Positions 1-8,252 of a stretch of 64,000 nt of DNA are shown in pieces. The notes under the pieces were generated by a model that searched no databases, had not been told where the DNA came from, and saw nothing but the letters and a program-made list of their open reading frames with translations. The stretch's first letter is position 1, and each line of letters begins with the position of its first letter. A program made the translations under genes and the position numbers. This DNA is from Paraburkholderia caffeinilytica (GTDB lineage: Bacteria > Pseudomonadota > Gammaproteobacteria > Burkholderiales > Burkholderiaceae), in NCBI RefSeq assembly GCF_003368325.1, contig NZ_CP031466.1:3348001-3412000 (forward strand). The letters are read 5' to 3'.

Positions 1-13
1 GAGAAGGTGAGAA

Positions 14-328
14 ATGACTGAACAATGGCGCTGCGCCGGCCATGCCGGCGACCTGTCCGACGACGCGCCGCTCGAGTTCAAACTCGACGGCACGGAGATC
101 GGCATCTACAAGGTGGGCGATGCGCTGTACGCGCTGGAAAACGTCTGCCCTCATGCGTACGCGCTGCTGACGCAGGGCTTTGTCGACGGCGACACCGTCG
201 AATGCCCGTTGCACGAAGCTGTGTTCCATATCCCGACCGGCAAATGCTTGAAAGAGCCCGGTGGCCGCGACCTGAAGATGTACTCGGTACGTCTCGCCGG
301 CGAAGAAATCCAGATCAAGGTGGAATGA
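14..328 (+). CDS. Rieske [2Fe-2S] ferredoxin of an oxygenase system
   Basis: A 104-residue soluble Rieske ferredoxin that would carry electrons from the reductase (10728-11993) to the terminal oxygenase (691-1788). The cluster ligands are visible as C45-x-H47 and C64-x2-H67 (CPH and CPLH motifs). The length is that of a stand-alone BphA3/NdoB-type ferredoxin. The ATG is preceded by a GAGAAGG-like ribosome binding site at the very edge of the window. It is the first complete gene of a long same-strand cluster and ends one base before the next start, so it is translated in an operon. More cluster genes may lie upstream of the window. The family assignment is firm; the physiological partner is inferred from position. 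Confidence 0.93.
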   Translation: MTEQWRCAGHAGDLSDDAPLEFKLDGTEIGIYKVGDALYALENVCPHAYALLTQGFVDGDTVECPLHEAVFHIPTGKCLKEPGGRDLKMYSVRLAGEEIQIKVE

Positions 329-329
329 C

Positions 330-641
330 ATGCGAGAGCAAACCGTGAACTTCAATCCCTTCCTGAAGCCGTGGCTCGCGCCGCAGCCGAACAACGTCGC
401 CGGCAAGGGCGTGATCGAAAAGCCGGGCGAGACCGAAAATTTCATCTGGCAGACGCGCAAGGCTGAGCCGACTCAGTACGAAAACGACTTCGGCGATGCA
501 CTCGAAACCGTTTTCGAAGCCGGTGCGAATGAGTTACAGGAAGTCGTCGACGGTTTGAACCGCGGGGGCTTCCGCACGCCGGAAGGCAATGCGTGGGACG
601 CCGACCGACTCGCCGCCGAATTCCGCTTGCTCGCCGAATAA
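330..641 (+). CDS. Small protein with recombinase-like HTH C-terminus, unknown role
   Basis: A 103-residue protein between the ferredoxin and the oxygenase subunit. The first half (about residues 1-60) is polar and shows no motif I recognise. The last 30 residues (ELQEVVDGLNRGGF then RTPEGNAWDADRL) resemble the helix-turn-helix found in the recombinase domain of large serine recombinases, where a similar pattern reads LN-x-x-G-x-x-T-x-x-G-x-x-W. No catalytic recombinase domain is present, so it is not a recombinase. Its place inside the oxygenase operon suggests an accessory or regulatory subunit, but this is inference. Start overlaps the ferredoxin stop region (TGACATG). Confidence 0.8.
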   Translation: MREQTVNFNPFLKPWLAPQPNNVAGKGVIEKPGETENFIWQTRKAEPTQYENDFGDALETVFEAGANELQEVVDGLNRGGFRTPEGNAWDADRLAAEFRLLAE

Positions 642-690
642 GCGCGCTTTCCCGAACACGTCTCATCGCTTTCGTATCCGGAGTCTCCTC

Positions 691-1788
691 ATGACGTCCC
701 CCAATACAACGACTCAAGGCGCGGCCGACCCGATTCAGTCCTATCTGAACCGTGGCCTGCGCAACTACTGGTATCCCGTCGCGCCGAGCTGGCAAGTCGG
801 CGACGCGCCGGTCGGCGTCACGCGCCTCGGCGATCAGATCGTGCTGTGGCGCGACAAGGAAGGCAAAGTCCGCGCGCTCGAAGACCGCTGCCCGCACCGT
901 GGCGCACGTCTGTCGCTCGGCTGGAACCTTGGTGGCAGCGTGGCGTGCTGGTATCACGGCATTGAAATCGACGGCGGCGGCACCGTTACCAAGGTCCCCG
1001 CTGTCTCGAACTGCCCGCTGGAAGGCCAGAAGTGCGTGAAGTCGTATCCGGTCGAAGAGCATGCCGGCGCGATCTTCCTGTGGTTCGGCGACGACGCTCA
1101 CAAAGAACCCACGCCACTCGTGCTGCCGGAAGAACTGGTGGGCGACGAATACGCGAATTTCCTGTGCATGTCGCACTGGAAATGCAACTACCAATACGCG
1201 ATCGACAACGTGATGGATCCGATGCACGGCGCGTATCTGCACGCGACCTCGCACTCGATGGCCGAAGGCGACAAGCAGGCCGACATGCGCGTGCGCAAGA
1301 CCGAAACCGGTCTGATGTTCGAGAAGGTCGGCCAGCGCGACGTGAATTTCGACTGGGTCGAGCTCGGCGAAACTGGCACGCTGTGGATGCGCCTCGCGAT
1401 TCCGTACAAGAAGAAGTTCGGCCCGGGCGGCAACTTCGGGATCATCGGCTTTGCCACGCCGGTCGACGAAAACAACTGCCAGGTTTACTTCTGGCGCACG
1501 CGCAAGGTGTCGGGCTGGCAGCGCGACGCCTGGCGCTTCATGTATCGCAACCGTCTGGAAGGGCTGCACTGGGCCGTGCTCGAACAGGATCGCTATGTTC
1601 TGGAAAGCATGGCGCCGAATGCGCGCGAGCACGAATTTCTCTATCAGCACGACGTCGGCATGACGCGGGTGCGCCGCATGTTCCGCCAGCGCGCGCAGCA
1701 ACATTTTGCCGAACTGGACGCTTACCACGCTCAAGCCGCTCAAGCCGGCACGGCGCAAACCGAAGCAGCAGGCCACAGCCATGCATAA
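691..1788 (+). CDS. Rieske non-heme iron oxygenase, catalytic subunit
   Basis: Terminal oxygenase component of 365 residues. The N-terminal Rieske domain has C67-x-H69 and C86-x2-H89. The catalytic domain shows the mononuclear iron motif N173-x2-D176-x2-H179-x4-H184. The ATG at 691 is chosen because it follows a GGAG-like site at 681 and because homology to the family begins here (PIQSYLNRGLRNYWYPV); the frame is open further upstream to 589. No separate small beta subunit is present, which fits single-subunit type oxygenases such as the phthalate/vanillate or carbazole groups. With the ferredoxin and reductase of this cluster it forms a three-component system. Substrate unknown, presumably an aromatic or heteroaromatic compound. 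Confidence 0.93.
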   Translation: MTSPNTTTQGAADPIQSYLNRGLRNYWYPVAPSWQVGDAPVGVTRLGDQIVLWRDKEGKVRALEDRCPHRGARLSLGWNLGGSVACWYHGIEIDGGGTVTKVPAVSNCPLEGQKCVKSYPVEEHAGAIFLWFGDDAHKEPTPLVLPEELVGDEYANFLCMSHWKCNYQYAIDNVMDPMHGAYLHATSHSMAEGDKQADMRVRKTETGLMFEKVGQRDVNFDWVELGETGTLWMRLAIPYKKKFGPGGNFGIIGFATPVDENNCQVYFWRTRKVSGWQRDAWRFMYRNRLEGLHWAVLEQDRYVLESMAPNAREHEFLYQHDVGMTRVRRMFRQRAQQHFAELDAYHAQAAQAGTAQTEAAGHSHA

Positions 1789-2557
1789 CGAAGCGCTTCC
1801 GGCATCGGCTGCGCTCGAAGGGCGGCGCGTCCTCGTAACGGGCGGCGCGCGTGGTCTCGGCGCGGCGTTCGTTCGCTCGCTGGTGCAAGCCGGTGCGCAA
1901 GTCGTGTTCGGCGACGTGCTGCATGACGAAGGCCGCGCGCTCGCTGCGTCGCTGGTCGAGCAAGGCCACGCGGTGACGTATCTGCCGCTCGATCTCGCCG
2001 ACCCCGCCAGCATCAAGCAATGCGCCGATCAGGCCGCGGCGCAACTCGGCGGCCTCGACGCGCTGATCAACAACGCGGCGATCACCAACTCGGGCGGCAA
2101 GCTCGCCGACGAGTTGTCGGTCGACACGTGGGACGCCGTGATGAACGTCAACGTGCGCGGCACGTGGCTGATGAGCACCGCTGCATTGCCGTATCTGCGC
2201 GACTCGGGCCGCGGCAGCATCGTCAATATCGCATCGGATACAGCGATGTGGGGCGCGCCAAAGCTGCTCGCGTATGTCGCGAGCAAGGGGGCGGTGATCT
2301 CGATGACCCGCTCGCTGGCACGCGAATTCGGTGCACATCAAGTGACGGTCAACGCGATCGCGCCTGGCCTCACCGAAGTCGAGGCCACCGCCTACGTGCC
2401 CGCCGAGCGTCACCAGTATTACCTGCAAGGCCGTGCGCTCACGCGCGCACAAGTGCCCGACGATGTTACCGGGCCGGTGCTGTTCCTGTTGTCCGATGCC
2501 GCGCGCTTCGTGACCGGCCAGTTGCTGCCGGTCAACGGTGGCTTCGTGATGAATTGA
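1781..2557 (+). CDS. SDR family dehydrogenase
   Basis: Classical short-chain dehydrogenase of 258 residues. The nucleotide-binding TGGARGLG lies at residues 20-27, the NNAA element at 97-100, and the catalytic set S152, Y165, K169 (YVASK) is intact. The ATG at 1781 overlaps the oxygenase stop by 8 bases (ATGCATAA), so translation is coupled; an open frame further upstream is ignored because it runs through the oxygenase gene. In Rieske pathways such an enzyme usually oxidises the cis-dihydrodiol or a later alcohol, which is the likely role here, but the true substrate is not shown by the sequence. Confidence 0.92.
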   Translation: MHNEALPASAALEGRRVLVTGGARGLGAAFVRSLVQAGAQVVFGDVLHDEGRALAASLVEQGHAVTYLPLDLADPASIKQCADQAAAQLGGLDALINNAAITNSGGKLADELSVDTWDAVMNVNVRGTWLMSTAALPYLRDSGRGSIVNIASDTAMWGAPKLLAYVASKGAVISMTRSLAREFGAHQVTVNAIAPGLTEVEATAYVPAERHQYYLQGRALTRAQVPDDVTGPVLFLLSDAARFVTGQLLPVNGGFVMN

Positions 2558-2583
2558 TCTTGTCGAATCGAAAGGAGAAAGAG

Positions 2584-3111
2584 ATGGCGGACGCCGAACT
2601 CGAGCGCAAATCGTGGGAACAACCCGCGGATGCGAGCTTTGCACAATGGTTGGACAGCCGCGTCGCGCGTCTGGAAACGCGTCGTTACGACTGGGACGCG
2701 CTGAAGTTCCAGGCCGACTACGACCCGAAATATCGCCGTGCGCAAATGCGCTATGTCGGCACGGGCGGCACGGGCGTCGCGAAAGATATGAATACGGTGC
2801 CCGCAGGCGGCTTCACGTTTTCGACCATGGTGATCCCGGCCGGCAACATCGGCCCGAGCCATATTCATAGGGATGTCGAAGAAATTTTCTTCGTGCTGCG
2901 CGGCAAGATGAAGGTGATCTGCGAGAAAGACGGCGAAACGTGGGAGGCCGTGCTCGGCGAGCGCGATCTGATCTCGGTGCCGCCGGGTGTGTATCGCACG
3001 GAAGTGAATATCGGTGAAGAAGACGCGTTGATGTGCGTGATGCTCGGCGCAGCCAAGCCGATTACGCCGACGTATCCGCCGGATTCGCCTCTGGCCAAGC
3101 TCAAGCGCTAA
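2584..3111 (+). CDS. Cupin-domain protein of the catabolic cluster
   Basis: A 175-residue protein with one cupin barrel at about residues 70-165. The first cupin motif is present (H93, H95 and E99/E100 in PSHIHRDVEEIFF) and the second is partial (GVYRTEV without the usual histidine). The N-terminal 60 residues are an extension without a motif I recognise. A strong AAAGGAGAAAG ribosome binding site precedes the ATG. Cupins in oxygenase clusters can be ring-cleaving dioxygenases, isomerases or lyases; with an incomplete second motif I cannot decide between an enzyme and a binding protein. Confidence 0.85.
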   Translation: MADAELERKSWEQPADASFAQWLDSRVARLETRRYDWDALKFQADYDPKYRRAQMRYVGTGGTGVAKDMNTVPAGGFTFSTMVIPAGNIGPSHIHRDVEEIFFVLRGKMKVICEKDGETWEAVLGERDLISVPPGVYRTEVNIGEEDALMCVMLGAAKPITPTYPPDSPLAKLKR

Positions 3112-3150
3112 GCCTTCAAGTTCGTCTTCAAAACACCCACGAAGGAAATC

Positions 3151-4041
3151 ATGTCTGCACTCTCGTCCGCTACCGTCGATCAGAACGCTACGTTCGAAGC
3201 GCGCCTTGCACGCTTTCCCGCGCAGCAGATCTGGCTGGCATCGCAACGCGCGGTGAGCTATCGCGAGGCGGATAGCGCCGAAAGCGATGCGCTGCCGCTG
3301 GTGTTGTTGCACGGTATCGGTTCGGGCGCGGCTTCGTGGGTGCAGCAGCTCGAAGTGCTGGGCGAGACGCGTCGCGTACTGGCATGGGATGCGCCGGGGT
3401 ATGGCGCATCGACACCCGTGGCAGCCGAGTCGCCCGCGGCAAGCGATTACGCAACTGTATTGAAGGAATGGCTCGACGCGCTCGGCATTGAACGCTGCGT
3501 ACTGCTGGGTCATTCGCTTGGCGCGATTGTCGCAGGCGCGTTTGCTGTGACGAACCCGCAGCGCGTGGCCGGTTTACTGCTGTTGTCACCTGCCGGCGGT
3601 TATGGCGCGGCATCCGCTGACGTGCGCGAAGCCAAACGCGATCAGCGTCTCGCCATGCTCGACGAACTCGGCCCGCAAGGCCTTGCCGAAAAACGCAGCA
3701 CCAATATGTTGTCCGCCTACGCGAGCGACGAAGCGCGCGCATGGGTGCGCTGGAACATGTCGCGCGTGATTCCGCGCGGCTATGCGCAAGCAACGCATCT
3801 GCTCGCCAACGCCGATCTCGCCAGCGATCTCGCACGCTGCAGAGGCCGCATCAGCGTCGCGGTCGGCGCAGACGACACCATTACCCCTCCCGAAGCCTGC
3901 GCGCGGATCGCATTGGCCGCGGGCACCAAACTGCAGGTCGTGCCGCGCGCCGGGCACGCCGGCTATATCGAAGCACCCGCCGCGTACAGCGCGATTATCG
4001 ACACGTTCTGCCGCGCGAGCGACGGACAACGGAGCCAATGA
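3151..4041 (+). CDS. Alpha/beta hydrolase
   Basis: A 296-residue alpha/beta-fold hydrolase. The oxyanion element LLHGIGSG is at about residues 52-59, the nucleophile elbow GHSLG places Ser122, and the C-terminal half has an acid (GADDTITPP) and a histidine (RAGHAGYIE), completing a triad. In aromatic pathways this type of enzyme typically cleaves the C-C bond of a meta-cleavage product or hydrolyses an ester, amide or lactone. The neighbouring oxygenase and VOC genes make a ring-cleavage product hydrolase plausible. Its TGA abuts the start of the IclR gene, so the two are translationally coupled. Confidence 0.9.
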   Translation: MSALSSATVDQNATFEARLARFPAQQIWLASQRAVSYREADSAESDALPLVLLHGIGSGAASWVQQLEVLGETRRVLAWDAPGYGASTPVAAESPAASDYATVLKEWLDALGIERCVLLGHSLGAIVAGAFAVTNPQRVAGLLLLSPAGGYGAASADVREAKRDQRLAMLDELGPQGLAEKRSTNMLSAYASDEARAWVRWNMSRVIPRGYAQATHLLANADLASDLARCRGRISVAVGADDTITPPEACARIALAAGTKLQVVPRAGHAGYIEAPAAYSAIIDTFCRASDGQRSQ

Positions 4042-4944
4042 ATGACGTCCGACACGCATGACATCGTTAGCGCCGAGCGCGACGCGGACGACGACCGCAA
4101 CGACGCAGACACGAGCAGCGATACCAGCTATCGCGTGCCGGGTCTGGAGCGCGGTCTGAAGATTCTGACGGAGTTCTCGCCGCGCGAGCCGGTTCTCGGC
4201 GCACCGGAATTATCGAAGCGCCTGAAGATTCCCCGCACGACGGTGTTCCGTCTGCTGCAAACGCTCGAATCGCTCGGCTTTCTCGAGCGTGCCGATAAAG
4301 ACCGCAACTATCGCCTCGGCGTCGCGGTACTGCGACTCGGTTTCGAATATCTGAGCTCGCTCGAATTGACCGACCTCGGTTTGCCGATCATCGAAGCGCT
4401 GCGCGACGATACCGGCTTGACGAGCCACATCGTGATACGCGACGGACGCGATGTGGTGTTCGTTGCCAAGGCGCAAAGCCACACGCCGATTTTCAGTTCG
4501 GTGAAGGTGAATGTCGGCACCCGTCTGCCTGCCTACGCGACGACGCACGGCCAGGTGTTGATGGGCGACATGACGCTCGACGACTTGAAGAAGCTCTATC
4601 CCGAGCCGGAACTCGAACGCTTCACGAAACAAACGCCCGCGACGGTCGACGATCTGTACGAACGGATTCGCGACGACGCCAAGCGTGGCTTCGCGATCAG
4701 CGAGTCGTCGTTCGAACGCGGCATCTCGGTGGTGAGCGCGCCGGTGCGTAACGACACGGGCCGCATCGTCGCCGTGATCACCACGACGATTCCGCGCCAC
4801 GAGATCGACGCGTCACTGCTCGACAGCGGCCTGATCGACAAGGTCCGCCGCGCGGCTGACGAACTGTCGCAGCGGCTCAACTATCGGCCAAAGGGTGGCC
4901 CGAACGCGGGCGCGAAATACTTTAAGGCACTGGGGCTCAAATGA
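4042..4944 (+). CDS. IclR family transcriptional regulator
   Basis: A 300-residue IclR-type regulator. The winged helix-turn-helix is at about residues 30-90 (LGAPELSKRLKIPRTTVFRLL), and the effector-binding GAF-like domain follows (about 110-280, with GFAISESSFERGI as a recognisable block). The first 25 residues are acidic and probably disordered. It is embedded in the middle of the catabolic operon on the same strand, abutting the hydrolase and overlapping the next SDR by ATGA. It is therefore probably co-transcribed with its targets and would sense a pathway intermediate. Effector unknown. Confidence 0.92.
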   Translation: MTSDTHDIVSAERDADDDRNDADTSSDTSYRVPGLERGLKILTEFSPREPVLGAPELSKRLKIPRTTVFRLLQTLESLGFLERADKDRNYRLGVAVLRLGFEYLSSLELTDLGLPIIEALRDDTGLTSHIVIRDGRDVVFVAKAQSHTPIFSSVKVNVGTRLPAYATTHGQVLMGDMTLDDLKKLYPEPELERFTKQTPATVDDLYERIRDDAKRGFAISESSFERGISVVSAPVRNDTGRIVAVITTTIPRHEIDASLLDSGLIDKVRRAADELSQRLNYRPKGGPNAGAKYFKALGLK

Positions 4945-5738
4945 TTCAAATCGACTTGACCGGACAGGTGGCGGTGGTGACGGGCGGCTCTTCCGGCATC
5001 GGCTTGGCGACTGCCGAACTGTTTCTGCGAGCAGGCGCCTCGGTCGCGATCTGCGGTCGCGACAGCGAACGTCTCGCACAAGCGGAAGCCGCGCTGAAGG
5101 CGCAGTTTCCTCAAGCGCAACTGTTGGCGCAAACCTGCAACGTGCTCGACGCCGATGAAGTCGCAGTATTCGCGCAAGCCGTGCAAACACGCTTCGGCCG
5201 CACCGACATGCTGGTGAACAACGCCGGCCAGGGTCGCGTGTCGACCTTCGCCGACACCACCGACGACGCCTGGCGCGAAGAACTTGACCTGAAGTACTTC
5301 AGCGTGATTCGCCCGACCCGCGCGTTCCTGCCGATGTTGCGCGACGCATCGAACCCGGCCGTGGTCTGCGTGAACTCGCTGCTCGCACTGCAACCGGAGC
5401 CGCACATGGTGGCGACTTCGTCGGCGCGCGCCGGTGTGCTGAGCCTCATCAAATCGCTCGCAGTTGAACTGGCGCCGCAACGCATTCGCGTGAATTCGAT
5501 TCTGATCGGCATCGTCGAATCGGGTCAATGGCGCCGCCGTTACGCGAAAGAAGCGCAGCCGGGTCAGAGTTGGGAGGACTGGACCGCCGACCTGGCGCGC
5601 AAGAAAAACATTCCGCTAGGCCGCTTCGGCAAACCCGAAGAAGCCGCACAAGCGCTCTTTTATCTGGCTACGACGCTGTCGTCCTATACGACGGGCAGCC
5701 ACATCGATGTTTCTGGAGGCGTTGCACGACATGTCTAA
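4941..5738 (+). CDS. SDR family protein lacking the YxxxK pair
   Basis: A 265-residue Rossmann-fold SDR. The cofactor motif TGGSSGIG is at residues 14-21 and NNAG at 93-96. The segment that should carry the catalytic Tyr and Lys reads T159-S-S-A-R163, so both residues are replaced, although Ser146 and the following AGVLSLIKSLAVELAP block are normal. The protein may bind NAD(P)H but use a non-classical mechanism, or act without redox chemistry. ATGA overlap with the IclR gene upstream and an 8-base overlap with the ThDP enzyme downstream place it in the operon. Membership of the SDR fold is sure; the reaction is not. Confidence 0.88.
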   Translation: MIQIDLTGQVAVVTGGSSGIGLATAELFLRAGASVAICGRDSERLAQAEAALKAQFPQAQLLAQTCNVLDADEVAVFAQAVQTRFGRTDMLVNNAGQGRVSTFADTTDDAWREELDLKYFSVIRPTRAFLPMLRDASNPAVVCVNSLLALQPEPHMVATSSARAGVLSLIKSLAVELAPQRIRVNSILIGIVESGQWRRRYAKEAQPGQSWEDWTADLARKKNIPLGRFGKPEEAAQALFYLATTLSSYTTGSHIDVSGGVARHV

Positions 5739-7389
5739 CAAAACCACCGTTGGCGAACTGATCGCCGCTTTTCTCGAGCAATGCGGCGTTCAAACCGCAT
5801 TCGGCGTGATCTCGATTCATAACATGCCGATCCTCGACGCGATCCACAATCGCGGCAAGATTCGCTACGTCGGCGCACGTGGTGAAGCGGGCGCGGTGAA
5901 TATGGCTGATGGCCTGGCACGTGTCTCCGGTGGGCTCGGTGTTGCATTCACCAGCACGGGCACGGCGGCGGGGAATGCGGCCGGCGCGATGGTCGAAGCA
6001 CTGACCGCGGGCACTGCACTGCTGCACGTTACCGGCCAGATCGAGACTGAATACCTCGACAAGGACCTCGCGTATATCCACGAAGCGCCGGATCAATTGT
6101 CGATGCTGTCGTCGATCTCGAAGGCCGCATTTCGCGTGCGCTCGGTCGAAACCGCATTGCCGACGATCCGCGAAGCCGTACGTGTCGCGCAAACCGCACC
6201 GAGCGGCCCGGTCAGCGTCGAAATTCCAATCGACATTCAAGCCGCCGAAATCGAATGGCCCGCCGATCTGGCCGCGCCGCATGTCACCACGCTTACGCAT
6301 TGCAGCCAGCGTGTCGTGCAACTCGCGGAGCAACTGGCAAATGCGAAGCGTCCGCTGTTGTGGCTCGGCGGCGGCACGCGTCACGCACGTGCTGCGGTTG
6401 AACGTCTTGTGGCCTTGGGCTTCGGCGTCGTGACCAGCGTGCAGGGCCGTGGCGTGCTGCCGGAAGATCATCCGGCGACGCTCGGTGCGTTCAACGTGCA
6501 TGCCGCTGTCGAAAGCTTCTACAAGACGTGCGATGCGCTGGTGGTGGTCGGTTCGCGTTTGCGTGGCAATGAGACGCTGAAGTACAAGCTGGCGCTGCCG
6601 CAACCGCTGTATCGCATCGACGCCGACGCGCTCGCCGACAACCGTGGCTATCGCAACGACATGTTCATTCACGGCGATGCATCGGCGGTTCTCGAAGAAC
6701 TCGCGACGCTGCTCGAAGGCCGCCTGAAAGTCGATCCGACGTTCGCGCAAGACCTGGCTGCCGCGCGCGAAAGCGCAGTCGCCGATGTTGGCAAGGGTCT
6801 CGGCCCGTACAAGCGCCTCGTCGACGCCCTGCAGCAGGCCGTGGGCCGCGACTACAACTGGGTGCGCGACGTCACGATCTCGAACAGCACGTGGGGTAAT
6901 CGCATGCTGAAGATCTTCTCGCCGCGCGCGGGCGTTCATGCACTCGGCGGCGGCATCGGCCAGGGCATGCAGATGGGTATCGGTGCAGCGCTCGCAGGTA
7001 ATGCTGCAAAGACCGTGTGCCTGGTCGGCGACGGCGGCTTGATGGTCAACGTCGGCGAACTCGCGACGGCCGTGCAGGAAAACGCCAACGTGATGATCGT
7101 GCTGATGAACGATCAGTGCTACGGCGTCATCCGCAACATTCAGGACGCGCAATACGGTGGCCGCCGCTGCTACGTCGATCTGCACCAGCCTGATTTTGCG
7201 CAGTTCTGCGAAAGCCTGAAGCTCACGCACTACCGCATCCAATCGCTCGACCAGGCCGAGGAGATCATCCGCGAAGGCATGGCGAAGACCGGCCCTGTGC
7301 TGGTCGAGGTGGACATGCTGTCGGTCGGCTCGTTCGCCACCGCGTTCGCGGGCCCGCCGGTCAAGGAAAAGGAGCCCGAACATGCATGA
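5731..7389 (+). CDS. Thiamine diphosphate-dependent enzyme (decarboxylase/ALS-like)
   Basis: A 552-residue member of the acetolactate synthase/benzoylformate decarboxylase superfamily. The conserved catalytic Glu52 is in [12 protein letters not shown], the central domain lies around residues 190-330, and the ThDP/Mg motif starts at GDGG (Asp434) and ends at MND. The ATG at 5731 is preferred over 5707 because GGAGG lies at 5715 and the family begins near [10 protein letters not shown]. It overlaps the SDR stop by 8 bases. Likely reactions are decarboxylation of a 2-oxo acid to an aldehyde, which the cluster aldehyde dehydrogenase could then oxidise, or a carboligation. Substrate is inferred only from this context. 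Confidence 0.9.
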   Translation: MSNKTTVGELIAAFLEQCGVQTAFGVISIHNMPILDAIHNRGKIRYVGARGEAGAVNMADGLARVSGGLGVAFTSTGTAAGNAAGAMVEALTAGTALLHVTGQIETEYLDKDLAYIHEAPDQLSMLSSISKAAFRVRSVETALPTIREAVRVAQTAPSGPVSVEIPIDIQAAEIEWPADLAAPHVTTLTHCSQRVVQLAEQLANAKRPLLWLGGGTRHARAAVERLVALGFGVVTSVQGRGVLPEDHPATLGAFNVHAAVESFYKTCDALVVVGSRLRGNETLKYKLALPQPLYRIDADALADNRGYRNDMFIHGDASAVLEELATLLEGRLKVDPTFAQDLAAARESAVADVGKGLGPYKRLVDALQQAVGRDYNWVRDVTISNSTWGNRMLKIFSPRAGVHALGGGIGQGMQMGIGAALAGNAAKTVCLVGDGGLMVNVGELATAVQENANVMIVLMNDQCYGVIRNIQDAQYGGRRCYVDLHQPDFAQFCESLKLTHYRIQSLDQAEEIIREGMAKTGPVLVEVDMLSVGSFATAFAGPPVKEKEPEHA

Positions 7390-8212
7390 GACCGGCTACG
7401 CGGGGCATCACGCACCCGTCGATGTCGCGATGATCGGCTTCGGCGCGATCGGCCAGGCGGTGTATCGCTCGGTCGAGTCGGATCCGACGGTGCGCGTGTC
7501 GCACGTGATCGTGCCGGAGCGTCATATGGCGTCGGTGCGTGAAGTGGTGGGCGCATCGGTCGATGTGGTGGCGTCGGTGTCCGCGTTGAGCAGCCAGCCG
7601 CATTTCGCGCTGGAATGCGCGGGGCACAGCGCATTGGTCGATCACGTGGTGCCGTTGCTGAAAGCCGGTACGGATTGCGCGGTCGCATCGATCGGCGCGC
7701 TGTCCGACATGATGTTGCTGGACGCGCTCTCCGCCGCGGCCGATGAAGGCGACGCAACGTTGACACTGTTGTCGGGCGCAATCGGCGGCGTGGATGCGTT
7801 GTCCGCCGCCAAGCTCGGCGGCCTCGACGAAGTGCTGTACACGGGCCGCAAGCCGCCTTCGGGCTGGCTCGGCACGCCCGCGGAACAGGTCTGCAATCTG
7901 CACACGTTGAACGAAGAGAGGGTGATTTTCGAAGGCAGCGCGCGCGAAGCGGCGCGCCTCTATCCGAAGAACGCCAACGTCGCCGCGACGATCGCGCTGG
8001 CCGGCCTCGGTCTGGACCACACCATGGTCCGCCTGATCGCCGACCCGAACGCGTCGCGCAACGTGCACCGTATCGTGGCGCGCGGCGCGTTCGGCGAGAT
8101 GTCGCTGGAAATGTGCGGCAAGCCGCTGCCCGACAACCCCAAGACGTCCGCACTGACCGCGTACAGCGCGATTCGCGCGTTACGCAATCGCGCGGCGCGT
8201 TGCGTGATTTAA
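7382..8212 (+). CDS. nadX: L-aspartate dehydrogenase
   Basis: A 276-residue NAD(P)-dependent L-aspartate dehydrogenase (L-Asp to iminosuccinate/oxaloacetate plus ammonia, reversible). The Rossmann motif GFGAIG is at about residues 19-24. The substrate domain carries the family block [10 protein letters not shown] (about 130-139) and [10 protein letters not shown] (about 197-206). It overlaps the ThDP gene stop by 8 bases. Within an oxygenase cluster it is unlikely to serve NAD biosynthesis; it more probably handles a C4 amino acid released by the pathway or ammonia from a nitrogenous substrate. I recall that an aspartate dehydrogenase of Pseudomonas aeruginosa sits in a comparable gene neighbourhood, which should be verified. 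Confidence 0.87.
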   Translation: MHETGYAGHHAPVDVAMIGFGAIGQAVYRSVESDPTVRVSHVIVPERHMASVREVVGASVDVVASVSALSSQPHFALECAGHSALVDHVVPLLKAGTDCAVASIGALSDMMLLDALSAAADEGDATLTLLSGAIGGVDALSAAKLGGLDEVLYTGRKPPSGWLGTPAEQVCNLHTLNEERVIFEGSAREAARLYPKNANVAATIALAGLGLDHTMVRLIADPNASRNVHRIVARGAFGEMSLEMCGKPLPDNPKTSALTAYSAIRALRNRAARCVI

Positions 8213-8252
8213 GACATTAGCTGACTAGCTGAAGCAAACCGGAACGACCGAC

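Noticed and set aside
442..2016. 524-codon ORF on the minus strand
   Set aside because: It lies opposite the Rieske oxygenase and SDR genes, which have clear motifs; the reverse frame is an effect of high GC at third codon positions.
5668..7383. 571-codon minus-strand ORF
   Set aside because: Antisense to the ThDP enzyme; Arg/Ala/His-rich without any domain.
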